From: Catenovulum agarivorans DS-2
GTDB lineage: Bacteria > Pseudomonadota > Gammaproteobacteria > Enterobacterales > Alteromonadaceae
Length of the DNA: 64,000 nt
Direction of reading: 5' to 3'
NCBI RefSeq assembly: GCF_000568405.1
Contig: NZ_ARZY01000025.1
Location: 1-64,000, forward strand
Shown here piece after piece: positions 34,839-46,800 of this stretch; position 1 is the first letter of the stretch; each line of letters opens with the position of its first letter. The notes under the pieces are model-generated. The model made no database searches, was not told the DNA's origin, and saw only the letters and a list, made by a program, of their open reading frames with translations. The translations under genes and the position numbers were made by a program.

Positions 34839-35818
34839 TGATTAAGTGGTTATTAATTGCAGTAACTTGTTTGACAGCGCCAGTGGCGCTGTCGAATCAA
34901 GTGTTTAAAGATGAAACTTGGTATCAACAAAATTTAATTGCTGATCTTAAAGTTGACGAACAGGCGTTAAACTTTTTGGTTGTGGGTGATTGGGGTCGCA
35001 ATGGCCACTTTCAACAAAAAGCCGTAGCTGAACAAATGGATAATTTAATGTATTGGCTGGATGGCGAGTTTATTTTGTCGACTGGCGATAATTTCTATCC
35101 AGATGGCGTGGCGAGCGTAAATGATCCGTATTTGCAGTCGTCGTACGAAGATATTTATTCCGGCCCTCATTTATTTGAGCCTTGGTATTTAGTGTTAGGC
35201 AACCACGATTACCGCGGCAATGTGCAAGCGCAAATAGACTACACCCAAGTCAGTCAGCGCTGGAATATGCCTGCTCGTTATTACAGCAAGCGTATGCAGC
35301 TAAATGATTCGAACGATACTTTGTTGTTGATATTTTTAGATACCAGTCCGTTTGAAGATAAATATTACGTTGAAGACAAATACTTGCCAGTGCGTTCGCA
35401 AAACAGTCAGCAACAACTTAACTGGTTTGAACAGCAACTGAAAGGCGCAGATGACAGATGGATTATTGTAATTGGTCATCATCCTATGTATTCCAGTGGT
35501 AAACGTTATGGCAAAACCGACTCGGTTAGACACAAATTAGAGCCGTTAATGGAAAAGTATCAGGTAAATGCGTATTTCGCAGGCCATGAGCATGATTTGC
35601 AACACAACCAACCGCAAGGCACAACCGTCCACCATTTTATCTCGGGTGCAGGCTCTGCCGTGCGTCATGTTAAACCACGCGAATTCACTCAATTTGCTAA
35701 AGCAACCGCTGGGGTTACCGCAGTGTCGCTTAAGCAAAACTCAATGTTAATTCAAATGGTTAGTGCCGAAGGACAAATCTTGTATAGCAAAGATATACCA
35801 CATCCGGCGACCAAGTAA
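34838..35818 (+). CDS. Secreted purple acid phosphatase-like metallophosphoesterase
   Basis: 326-aa exported calcineurin-type phosphoesterase. A signal peptide (about 1-19, ending VALS) leads to the five metal-site blocks in order: GDWG (49-52), GDNFYP (82-87), GNHDY (122-126), GHHPMYS and GHEHDLQ. The layout and the GDWG/GDNFY pair resemble tartrate-resistant acid phosphatase (type 5) rather than long plant PAPs. It overlaps the receptor stop by 1 nt. Expected to release phosphate from phosphomonoesters in the periplasm. Confidence 0.85.
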   Translation: MIKWLLIAVTCLTAPVALSNQVFKDETWYQQNLIADLKVDEQALNFLVVGDWGRNGHFQQKAVAEQMDNLMYWLDGEFILSTGDNFYPDGVASVNDPYLQSSYEDIYSGPHLFEPWYLVLGNHDYRGNVQAQIDYTQVSQRWNMPARYYSKRMQLNDSNDTLLLIFLDTSPFEDKYYVEDKYLPVRSQNSQQQLNWFEQQLKGADDRWIIVIGHHPMYSSGKRYGKTDSVRHKLEPLMEKYQVNAYFAGHEHDLQHNQPQGTTVHHFISGAGSAVRHVKPREFTQFAKATAGVTAVSLKQNSMLIQMVSAEGQILYSKDIPHPATK

Positions 35819-35828
35819 TTCACACCCT

Positions 35829-35856
35829 GCAATTAGCCATATGTTTGGCTAATTGC
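35829..35856 (+). repeat. Perfect 11-bp intercistronic hairpin
   Basis: GCAATTAGCCA (35829-35839) and TGGCTAATTGC (35846-35856) flank a 6-nt loop between the phosphatase and phytase genes. No T-run follows, so it looks like an mRNA-stability or processing element rather than a terminator. Confidence 0.75.
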
Positions 35857-35885
35857 CCGCAAGAATTTAGTAAGAGTAATAAAAC

Positions 35886-37895
35886 ATGCAATATTTCCAT
35901 CAGCTTACCCACAACAAATTAGCTAAGGTTTCGGTTGTTATCACAGCTGCCGTTTTCGCGTTAGCTGCTTGTCAATCGAGCATAGAAACAACAGCCCATT
36001 CTGCTGTTCAAGCATTAGCAAAAGCGCCACAGCAAATTTTTCAGCACGATAAATTAAATGGGCAGAAGGTTATTCAGCTTAACCAAGATACTTGGGTAGC
36101 CAACAGCGAAAATTTCGGATTAATGTTAATTAATCAACAAGGCAAAATGGTACAAAACTATGCGGGTAACTTTGAGTCGTTAGATATTCGTCAATTAGAC
36201 AACAAAACTTGGTTTGTCAGCAGTGTTGATAAAGAAGCAGGGCAGTTTTTGTTGTTTAAAGTCGTGCTAGCTGCTAACGCGCAAACGCATAAGATCACTT
36301 TGTTAAATACCATTAAACCTGAAGCGAGCGTGATTGATAACCAATGTTTAGCCTATCAAAATGGCCAGCTAAGCAGCTTTTGGTTAACTGCTCAGCAGCA
36401 AGTTGAACAACGTATTGTTTATCTTAATCAGCCAAATGCGCAACCAAGCAATGTTCTAGTGCGCAGTTTTTCAGCTCCTCCAGGCGCTAGTGCTTGTGTA
36501 GTCGACGATGTTAAACAACAAGTATATGTAGCTGAAGAAAGCGCTGGCGTATGGGCGTATCCGACCAATCCCGAAAAAGAGTTGTCGCGCACACCGATTG
36601 CCTTAGTTGCACCGTTTGGTCAAATTGACGGTGAAATTAAAGACATCAGTTTATTAATTGATGGAAGCTTGTTAGTTGCATTACCAGAAGCTGAGCAAAT
36701 TCAACATTACCAGACTGATAATAGTAGCCACTTAGCGCAAGTGTATTCAGTTGCCGGTTTTACAATTGAAAGTATAGATGCGCAACAAACTGCGGATAAT
36801 AAATGGCTAGCCAATTTTTATGATGATGAATCGGGCGCTTATTATTCGATAGAATTGCCACTTATGGTCGCAGATAAAAGCATTGCTAAACAAGGCGCAT
36901 CACAACTAACTGCTGATATGCAAACTGCACCTGTTGCACGTTTTGGTGATGCAGCGGACGACCCGGAAGTTTGGTTAAACCCAAACAATGGCGCTGACAG
37001 CTTAATTTTAACCACGGATAAAAGGTATGGTTTAAACGTTTACAACTTAGCCGGTGAATTGGTTGAGACAATAGCATCAGGCCGTATTAACAATATTGAT
37101 ATTAGCTACGGCGCTGAGTTTAACGGCGACAAATTTGATTTTGCCACAGCCAGTAACCGTACGTATAACAGCATTACCATGTATAAAATCTCTCACACTG
37201 GCGTCATTTCTGAGTTAGCGAATTTGCCAACTAGCCTGCCGGATGTATATGGTTTGTGCCAATATCAGTCACCGATAACTGGAGATTATTTTGTTTTTAT
37301 TAATGATGAAAGTGGTATTTATCATCAATACCAGTTGGACTTTTCTACTAATCAAGTAACAGGCAAGTTAGTACGTGAGTTTAAAGTGGCGAGCCAACCT
37401 GAAGGATGCGTGGCTGATGCACAAACACAAACTTTGTATCTAGGTGAAGAAGATTGGGGCATTTGGACTATAGGTGCTGAGCCTGATGCTGGCACAAGAT
37501 TAGCGCCATTTTATCAAGTAGATGGTGATGTATTGGTCGATGATGTTGAGGGTTTGTCTTTGTATTTACCTAACAAGAGCGCAGCAAAAAATCGCTCTGA
37601 AAAATACTTGGTTGCATCTAGCCAAGGTGATGATAGTTATGTTGTATTTGATTTAGCTAAAAATGCCAGTCGAGGCCATGTTGTGGCTAAATTTAATATT
37701 GTCGCTGATGTGCAAAAGGGCATTGACGGTGCGTCGGAAACTGATGGTTTAGCTGTTATTGCTGCGCCATTAGGCGATTTGTATCCATTAGGTGCTTTGG
37801 TTGTGCAAGATGGTCGCAATATTATGCCGGTGCAGCCGCAGAACTTTAAGTTGGTTGATTGGCGTAAAATTAGTGGTTTGATTATAAAGCAGTAG
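35886..37895 (+). CDS. Beta-propeller phytase, lipoprotein with two propeller regions
   Basis: 669-aa phytase (myo-inositol hexakisphosphate phosphohydrolase). The lipobox ALAAC puts the lipidated Cys at 29. The C-terminal half (about 350-660) has the family signature DAADDPEVWLNP and calcium/phosphate-site segments (TTDKRYGLNVYNLAGE, NNIDISYG, EDWGIW, DVEGLSLY, GASETDGLA). The N-terminal half (about 45-340) repeats the pattern in divergent form (CVVDDVKQQVYVAEESAGVWAY), so this is a dual-domain enzyme with a probably weaker first domain. Third gene of the receptor-phosphatase-phytase unit. Confidence 0.88.
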   Translation: MQYFHQLTHNKLAKVSVVITAAVFALAACQSSIETTAHSAVQALAKAPQQIFQHDKLNGQKVIQLNQDTWVANSENFGLMLINQQGKMVQNYAGNFESLDIRQLDNKTWFVSSVDKEAGQFLLFKVVLAANAQTHKITLLNTIKPEASVIDNQCLAYQNGQLSSFWLTAQQQVEQRIVYLNQPNAQPSNVLVRSFSAPPGASACVVDDVKQQVYVAEESAGVWAYPTNPEKELSRTPIALVAPFGQIDGEIKDISLLIDGSLLVALPEAEQIQHYQTDNSSHLAQVYSVAGFTIESIDAQQTADNKWLANFYDDESGAYYSIELPLMVADKSIAKQGASQLTADMQTAPVARFGDAADDPEVWLNPNNGADSLILTTDKRYGLNVYNLAGELVETIASGRINNIDISYGAEFNGDKFDFATASNRTYNSITMYKISHTGVISELANLPTSLPDVYGLCQYQSPITGDYFVFINDESGIYHQYQLDFSTNQVTGKLVREFKVASQPEGCVADAQTQTLYLGEEDWGIWTIGAEPDAGTRLAPFYQVDGDVLVDDVEGLSLYLPNKSAAKNRSEKYLVASSQGDDSYVVFDLAKNASRGHVVAKFNIVADVQKGIDGASETDGLAVIAAPLGDLYPLGALVVQDGRNIMPVQPQNFKLVDWRKISGLIIKQ

Positions 37896-38029
37896 GATGA
37901 TCCCTAGCCAAGGATGGCACAACACCTTCTGTACCTAGTCCCCAATTTCCAAACACCCAATCTGATATTTTGAGCGCTGAAAACACTCAGCAATTTCAAA
38001 TTTTCGATTGCAGCAACCGTTTTTATCAA

Positions 38030-38059
38030 TTGGCTGTAACCTGATCTTTTTACTATAAC
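38030..38059 (+). promoter_or_regulatory. Putative katG promoter
   Basis: TTGGCT (38030-38035) and TATAAC (38054-38059) with an 18-bp spacer, about 60 bp before the ATG. OxyR control would be usual for katG, but I could not identify a convincing OxyR site. Confidence 0.4.
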
Positions 38060-38097
38060 TATACGTAACACTCTGGCATGCACAGTGCCTTTTTTAA

Positions 38098-40290
<2,193 letters not shown>

Positions 40291-40318
40291 TCAAACTTTT
40301 GTTTGAAACGTTCGATTT

Positions 40319-40343
40319 AAAACAGCGCCAATGGCGCTGTTTT
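40319..40343. terminator. Terminator of katG, bidirectional form
   Basis: AAAACAGCGCC, loop AAT, GGCGCTGTTTT: a perfect 11-bp stem starting 29 bp past the katG stop. It may also stop the convergent response-regulator transcript. Confidence 0.88.
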
Positions 40344-40481
40344 GTGCAACTTATTACTCTATTGTAGCGTTGGCAGTTCGAATAGTTCAGGTAGCTGAGC
40401 AAATGTTTTGTACAGGCGTAGTAGTATCTTAGTTAAGGGTTAATAGGTTTGTTTGCCCCAAGGATCCCCCATGAACGAGGG

Positions 40482-41123
40482 TTACTTGGCGTTTATCAAA
40501 CCTAGATTAATCGCTTTAATTGTTGCTTCAGCGCGCGTGTTAACCTGCAACTTGCGGTAAACCTCTTTGAGGTAGCCAGCTGCCGTATTGTAACTAATAC
40601 CAAGCAACTCAGCTGCGTGCTTTACACTGAGTCCCTTTGCGGCAAGTGTTAACATGTCGGTTTCTCGTTGAGTTAAGACAATTTGTTCTTCTTTGTTTGG
40701 ATGAAACTGTTCCAATAGAAAACGAGCAATGGAGGCAGAAAGTGGTGGGCGCCCATCCAGAATCCCCGCTAGCTGATTGATAAAATCACTTTCAGTGTCA
40801 TCTTTAAGCAAATACCCATCGGCTCCAGCACGCAAAGCTTCGATAAGGTGTTCGGCATCGTCAAATATGGTTGTAACAACGCAAAGTGCATTTGGTTGTG
40901 TTGTTTTATATGCTTTAATAAAGCTACTACCGTTTCCGTCAGGTAATCCTAGATCAACCAAAACAAGATCGTAAGTTTGCAACGATGCAGCTTTGTTGGC
41001 CATTGCCAAAGTATCGGCATGATCTATTGGTCTTTCTGGTAATAAAGCACTCACTTGCGCATGTAACCAGAACGAAACTTCTGGAATGTCTTCAATAATT
41101 AATATTTTTTGAATCTCGTTCAT
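40482..41123 (-). CDS. NarL/FixJ-type response regulator
   Basis: 213-aa cytoplasmic regulator. Receiver domain with Asp57 (LVLVDLGLPDGNG) and acidic pair Glu11-Asp12. The C-terminal LuxR HTH includes LTQRETDMLTLAAKGLSVKHAAELLGIS. I start at ATG 41123 with AGGA 8 nt away, not the GTG two codons earlier. A histidine kinase is divergent 118 bp away and is the evident partner. The downstream target is unknown. Confidence 0.9.
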   Translation of the reverse strand: MNEIQKILIIEDIPEVSFWLHAQVSALLPERPIDHADTLAMANKAASLQTYDLVLVDLGLPDGNGSSFIKAYKTTQPNALCVVTTIFDDAEHLIEALRAGADGYLLKDDTESDFINQLAGILDGRPPLSASIARFLLEQFHPNKEEQIVLTQRETDMLTLAAKGLSVKHAAELLGISYNTAAGYLKEVYRKLQVNTRAEATIKAINLGLINAK

Positions 41124-41200
41124 TGACACATTCCTAGATATTTACAGACGTTAATTTTAAGAGTAATAATAAAATAGCTGCCTTACAACTATTCGTTCAA

Positions 41201-41217
41201 CCCCCAAAATAGGGGGG
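41201..41217 (+). repeat. C-run/G-run hairpin in the kinase leader
   Basis: CCCCC (41201-41205), AAAATA loop, GGGGGG (41212-41217), just upstream of two possible kinase starts (41221 and 41242). It could mask a Shine-Dalgarno for the first. Confidence 0.5.
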
Positions 41218-41241
41218 AGAATGCAACAACAGGAACATTAT

Positions 41242-43389
41242 ATGCTGTCACTCAAAACGCGTATTTCAGCAGGACTTATATTGGTACTTATGTATGGAAT
41301 GTTGGCAATCGGATTGTCTGTTTCTTTACCCAGTAGCAACTACACTTTTTCCACAACTGCGACATCCATTTTAGCGCAGCTTCCAAATCAAAATGCATTT
41401 GAAGTTGCGGCGTTTATTACGCCAACCGGGGAAATTGAAGCCGAACCTACTCTAGGTTATGAAGAGCCGGACATCTTGCCTGATTACGCTAGCTTAAACC
41501 AGTTTTTTCAGCATCATCAAGCACTGCATGATGCGTTGGTTGCAGGACGCTTGCAAATTAGAGATACACATAACAATATCACTGAGGTTTTGCTGGACAC
41601 TCGATCTATATTTGACTTGCCTGGGTTGTTTTGGTTGCAGCTGATTTGTGGTTTGGCAGGTATGGTTATGTGTCTGATGGTTTGGGTACCTGCCAAGCGA
41701 AGTACCGCGATAAATGCTTTTACCTTAACTGGGTTAAGCTACGTTATGTTTTCTTCTGCGGCTGCAGTATATAGCACAAGGGAATTGTTCATTTCGTCTG
41801 ATTTATTTGTATGGCTGTCTGGGTTAAATCATTTTGGCGCTTTATTGTTCTCTGCTTCGCTCAGTGTTTTTATTTGGAACTATCCAGTTAAATCCCCTTC
41901 TCCTTGGTTAACTCGGGTATTCTATGCCGCTTTTTTCTGTTCATTTTGCATCGACCAAGCCCAGTTGGTGACATCACCTGTCGAAGGATTTCACTTGTGG
42001 GTAATGGGGATCTTTTTAACTGGGTTATTGGGCTCATTGTGGCAGTGGTGGCAAACTCGTGGGCAGCCTATTCCTCGTGCCGCTTCGCGTTGGATTGTTG
42101 TTTCTATATTGGCAGGTACAGCTTTTTTTGCTGGTGGGATGATATTACCAGCCATTTTACAAACGGCAACGCCAGCTTCCCAAGGGTTGTTATTTACGAC
42201 GTTTTTACTAATGTACGCAGGCATGGCGACAGGGGTGGTTCGTTATCAACTTTTTGACTTAGACCGATGGTGGTTTGCCTTGTGGGGGTGGTTGCTGGGC
42301 GGACTAGCGATTATGTTGGCAGATATGTTATTGGTCTCATTGTTAAGCTTATCTGGCCCTGTCACTTTAACGCTTTCCGTTGCGCTGGTCGGTTGGTTGT
42401 ATTTCCCGTTACGACAGTATGCGTGGAAAAAATGGTTTATGCATAATCAACGCGAGCTAGATAAATGGTTGGCAAATGCTTTGCCTGCAATGTTGGTTGC
42501 GCAGCAATCACAGAACCGTTCTGGCCTAGAGGATGCGCTCAATGCGGTATTTCACCCATTGTCGATTGAAGAGCATGATGCACTCGAAAATGATAACAGT
42601 GTTAGTTTATTAAGTAATGGGCAAGCGCTGAAGGTGATTGACACCTCAACTGAAAAATTTTGGTTGTTACAACATGCGCAACAAGGCTCTCGACTGTTTA
42701 ATGCACAAGATGTCAATATCGCTAAACTCGTACTGGCATTGTATAAATTGGTTGCTCAAGCGCAAGTGGCATTCGTTGAAGGTGCAAAAGAAGAAAGGTA
42801 TCGAATTCGCCGAGATATGCATGATGATTTAGGTGCGAAGCTATTACACTTGTTACATAAATCAGACCCAGATAGTAAGCCATTGGTTCGAGATGCTATT
42901 CGAGACTTGCGTAACTTATTAAAAGATATGGAGGGTGAATCTTTATCTTTTGACGCCGCATGTATACAGTGGCGCGAAGAAACCACTCGCCGTTGTAACG
43001 ACCATGGAGCAAAATTGGCGTGGCAAGCTCAGCAGATAAACTTAATTTTAGGTGTAGGGCAGTATGCCGAACTAACTCGAATTGTGCGCGAGGCCGTGAC
43101 AAATGCGCTCAAACATGCGGATTGTTCTAACTTAACTGTTACTTTTGCTCAAGACGCGGAAGTCTTGCGATTGGTTGTCGATAATGATGGTGTTGCACCA
43201 AACGCTATTGCGGGTGAAAAGCGGGGACTCGCAATAATGTCTAGCCGGGCGCAAAAATTAGGCGGGAAGTGTTCATATCATTGCCGTGCTGGTCATTGGC
43301 AAGCTTGCATCGAACTTTCATTAGCGAGCTTATCAATAGGCGCAAATGCCCCCGCGTTTGAATTTGATTATTCGTCTGGAACTGCATGA
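41242..43389 (+). CDS. Membrane sensor histidine kinase (NarX/LiaS-type H-box)
   Basis: 715 aa from ATG 41242 (AGGA 7 nt upstream). The alternative ATG at 41221 adds 7 residues, but its purine run ends almost on the start codon. An N-terminal transmembrane helix, an extracytoplasmic segment (about 35-125) and about seven more helices (up to residue 395) precede a cytoplasmic kinase. The phosphoacceptor is His527 in YRIRRDMHDDLG, the HisKA_3 type. The HATPase has REAVTNALKHAD and GLAIMSSRAQKLGG. It pairs with the divergent NarL-type regulator. Signal unknown; possibly an extracytoplasmic small molecule. Confidence 0.85.
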   Translation: MLSLKTRISAGLILVLMYGMLAIGLSVSLPSSNYTFSTTATSILAQLPNQNAFEVAAFITPTGEIEAEPTLGYEEPDILPDYASLNQFFQHHQALHDALVAGRLQIRDTHNNITEVLLDTRSIFDLPGLFWLQLICGLAGMVMCLMVWVPAKRSTAINAFTLTGLSYVMFSSAAAVYSTRELFISSDLFVWLSGLNHFGALLFSASLSVFIWNYPVKSPSPWLTRVFYAAFFCSFCIDQAQLVTSPVEGFHLWVMGIFLTGLLGSLWQWWQTRGQPIPRAASRWIVVSILAGTAFFAGGMILPAILQTATPASQGLLFTTFLLMYAGMATGVVRYQLFDLDRWWFALWGWLLGGLAIMLADMLLVSLLSLSGPVTLTLSVALVGWLYFPLRQYAWKKWFMHNQRELDKWLANALPAMLVAQQSQNRSGLEDALNAVFHPLSIEEHDALENDNSVSLLSNGQALKVIDTSTEKFWLLQHAQQGSRLFNAQDVNIAKLVLALYKLVAQAQVAFVEGAKEERYRIRRDMHDDLGAKLLHLLHKSDPDSKPLVRDAIRDLRNLLKDMEGESLSFDAACIQWREETTRRCNDHGAKLAWQAQQINLILGVGQYAELTRIVREAVTNALKHADCSNLTVTFAQDAEVLRLVVDNDGVAPNAIAGEKRGLAIMSSRAQKLGGKCSYHCRAGHWQACIELSLASLSIGANAPAFEFDYSSGTA

Positions 43390-43408
43390 TATTGGCTCAG
43401 GAAATATT

Positions 43409-43831
43409 ATGAATTTTGTGGATTTGTATTTAGTCGCTTTTTGGGGCTTGTTTACTATCATTCTCACTTGGTTGATTCAGTGGTTTGTAGCAAGCGGAAG
43501 TAAAGGTGCTCAAGCTGGGGCGATCCCTGGAAAAATTGACCAGAATTTAAGTCATTCGTCATTCGTGTTTAGGTCACATCGTACTTTTATGAATTCGATA
43601 GAAAATGTGCCTGCAATGCTAGGCACTTCTTTTTTAGCAATTCTTGTTGGTGCGGATATTTTTTGGACGGGGTTGCTGGTTTGGATTTTTGCAGTGTCGC
43701 GCATAATACATATGCTACTGTATTACGTAATTGCCACTGAAGCTAATCCTAGCCCAAGATCATATTTCTTTTTGATCGGCCTAGCGTCGAATGTAGGTTT
43801 ACTCGGTTGTTGTGCCGCAGCCCTTGCATAA
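43409..43831 (+). CDS. MAPEG-family membrane protein
   Basis: 140-aa protein with four hydrophobic helices and the MAPEG-type loop RSHRTFMNSIENVPAML. Members are glutathione-dependent transferases or peroxidases in membranes, but many bacterial ones are uncharacterised. Start ATG 43409 follows AGGAAATATT; 19 nt separate it from the kinase stop, so it may be co-transcribed. A link to the kinase function is not evident. Confidence 0.8.
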   Translation: MNFVDLYLVAFWGLFTIILTWLIQWFVASGSKGAQAGAIPGKIDQNLSHSSFVFRSHRTFMNSIENVPAMLGTSFLAILVGADIFWTGLLVWIFAVSRIIHMLLYYVIATEANPSPRSYFFLIGLASNVGLLGCCAAALA

Positions 43832-43861
43832 CGCATTTAACCTGCGCATAGGATAAAAAGA

Positions 43862-46800
43862 TCAATGCACTTGTTCAACCTGTTGTAGCTCTTGTTCTAG
43901 GGCGGCTTGTTCATGGCCTCTCGGTTTGTGAAATTTAGCTGTGGCTAAATACACAACAGGGGTTAAATACAAGGTAAATAACGCAGCTAAACCTAAACCA
44001 CCAAACATTACCCAACCAATGGCGCTGCGTGCTTCTGCACCTGCTCCCGCGCTTAAAATAAGTGGTAAGCCACCGAGAATGGTTGAAACCATGGTCAGCG
44101 CTATGGGTCGTAAACGTACATTAGCGGCTTGCTCAATTGCTTTGCGTATATCAAAACCTTTATCACGTAGCTGGTCGGCAAATTCAACAATCAAAATACC
44201 GTTTTTAGCCATTAAGCCAATTAACATCACTAAGCCAATTTGCGAATAAATATTCACGCTAGTGTCGGTTAACCATAACGCGTAAATGGCTGCGGCTAAA
44301 CCAAACGGCACCACAGTCATAACATTGATTGCGCTGGCGATACCTTCAAATTGTGCACATAACACTAAAAATACGACTAACAAAGCAATTGCATAAGTAA
44401 AGGCAACTTCGTTGGAGGTTTCTTCAAGGGTTTGCGCTTCACCTAAAAATATCATGTGCACATCATCGGGTAACACTTGTTTGGCAATATTTTGCATTTC
44501 TTGCATGGCATCAGCTAAGGGGTAACCTTCAGCTACATTAGCTTTTATTTCTATAGCTCGGCGTTGTGCGTGGCGGTCTAATTCAGCCGCAACACTATTT
44601 TCTTTCATTGTTACCACACTCGAAAGCGGCAATTGCCGCCCCGATGCGCTAGATACATATAAGTTGGCTAAATCTTGTGGAGACGACACTCGTGTCGACG
44701 AGGTTTCTAACATAATTGGAATCGATTCATCAGCAATGCTTAAGTCAACTAGATCCCAACCATCTACGACTGCGCGTAAAGTATTGGCAATTTCATTCAG
44801 TGATATACCTAAATCGGCAGCGCGGCGTCGGTCAATTTCTAGTGACAATTGTGGCTGAGTAGGTCGGTAAGAAATATCAGGTTGGCTAATGTGGCTACTT
44901 TGTTGATTAATGGCATCCACCATAGCCAATGACGCTGCATAAATGTCGTTGTAATCATTGCCTAATAAAGCTACTTCAATGCCACCAACATTGCCACGTA
45001 TCGATAAACTGTTTGGACTGCCAACTCGTACTCGAGCACCTGGTATTTGGCTCACTTGTTGTTTAATTTCAGCCATGACACTTTGTTGACTCACTGTCCT
45101 TTGTTCCCAAGGGACAAACGGCAACATGACTTGTGCTCGATTTGGATCGTATCGGCCCACTGTTGTGAACATATCGGTTATGATGCCCTGCTGAATATAA
45201 GGTTGAGCAATCGCCTCAATTTGTTCTGCTTGGCGGGCAATATAATTTAACCCAACACCATCAGGACCGGTTGCGTCAATGTATAGGACACCTCGGTCTT
45301 CACTGGGTAACAGCTCGTTCGCCAGTTTTGGATAAACCCAACCAGCGGCAATTGCCGAGGCCAACGCGAGTAAGAAAAACCAAGTAGCGTGATTCAATAC
45401 AAAATGTATTGAGCGAGCATATAAATTTGCCAATGCTAGGCCACAACGCGCAAGAATATTGGGTTGCGCCGATTTTTTCGCTTTAACCAATGGGAAACGT
45501 GCCGCCATTGCAGGCACTATCGATAAAGCAACAAATGACGAAATAATCACAGCGCAAGCTAAAACAAAACCAAACTCACGGAACATTTTACCGGCAGAGC
45601 CTGGAATGAGCGCTATCGGCACAAATACACTGACTAACACAGCTGTGGTTGCGATAACGGCGAATATCACTTGGCGCGTACCTAACACCGCCGCGGCTCT
45701 TGGTTTTAACCCTTGTAAACTTAAACGCTGAATGTTTTCTAGTACAACTATTGCATCATCTACCACTAAACCTGTGGCTAAAACAATGGCTAATAAAGTT
45801 GTGATATTGATAGAAAAGCCCATTAACCAGATACCCGCTAAGGTGCCAATTAGTGCCAATGGAATGGCAGTACTGGGAATAAGTGTTGCACGTAAGCTGC
45901 CTAGAAATAACCATAATGACGCAACTACTATGGCGATTGTCATTGCTAAACTGGTTAAAACCTCACGAACTGAGCTTTTAATAAATACAGCGTTATCAGA
46001 GGTGATGGTTAGTTGAATGTTGTCATATTTGTCATTGAGACGAGCGATGGCTTGGTTAACTTTGTCAGATATTTCTATGGTATTTGAGTGCGCTTGGCGA
46101 ATGACCCCTAAGCCGATGACGGGTTTTTTGTTTAGATACACCAGCGAGTCGACGTCTTCTGGGCCAAAATAGACTTGTGCAACATCACCGATACGTGTCG
46201 TACCATTGATAATGATATTTTTAACTTGTTGCTCAGTGACTGTGGTTGCATTGGCTCGCACGAGTAACTCTTGGTCTTGTGCACGAAAACTACCCGTTGG
46301 CACATCTAGTGGTGCATCGCGCAAAACATCAGCTAAATCATTTACCGTTAAGCCAAAACTGGCTAAACGAAGTGGGTTTAGCACCACATGTAATACACGT
46401 TTTCTATCGCCAAATAGTGGCACATCGGCAACACCGTTAATGCCAATAATTTCAGGCACAATATCTTTTTCAATAATACGCGTGAGTTCTTCTTGTTGTA
46501 AATTTTGGCTGGTAATGGCGATATTAATAATTGGCCGCGCATCGTCTTGTGCTTTTACCACACTAATACGCTCAACATTGTCGGGTAATTCTCGCTGCAC
46601 TTGATTAACCGCTTCACGGACATCTGACGCTGCAGTCATTAAATCGGTTTCGGCGGTGAACTCAGCATGAATACGAAAGTTGTTTTCTTCACTGGATGAA
46701 CGAATGTTTTTTATGCCAGATACACGCGCCATTGCCCCTTCGATTATCGCCGTCACTTCAGCATCCATGGTTTCAGGTGTAGCCCCTGGCAATACACCTC

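Noticed and set aside
40456-40488. CCAAG/CTTGG inverted repeat at the end of the response-regulator gene
   Set aside because: Stem is interrupted by several mismatches and overlaps the stop codon; not convincing as a terminator.
46206-46604. Open frame antisense to the RND permease
   Set aside because: Composition mirrors the permease codons; no recognisable domain or start signal.
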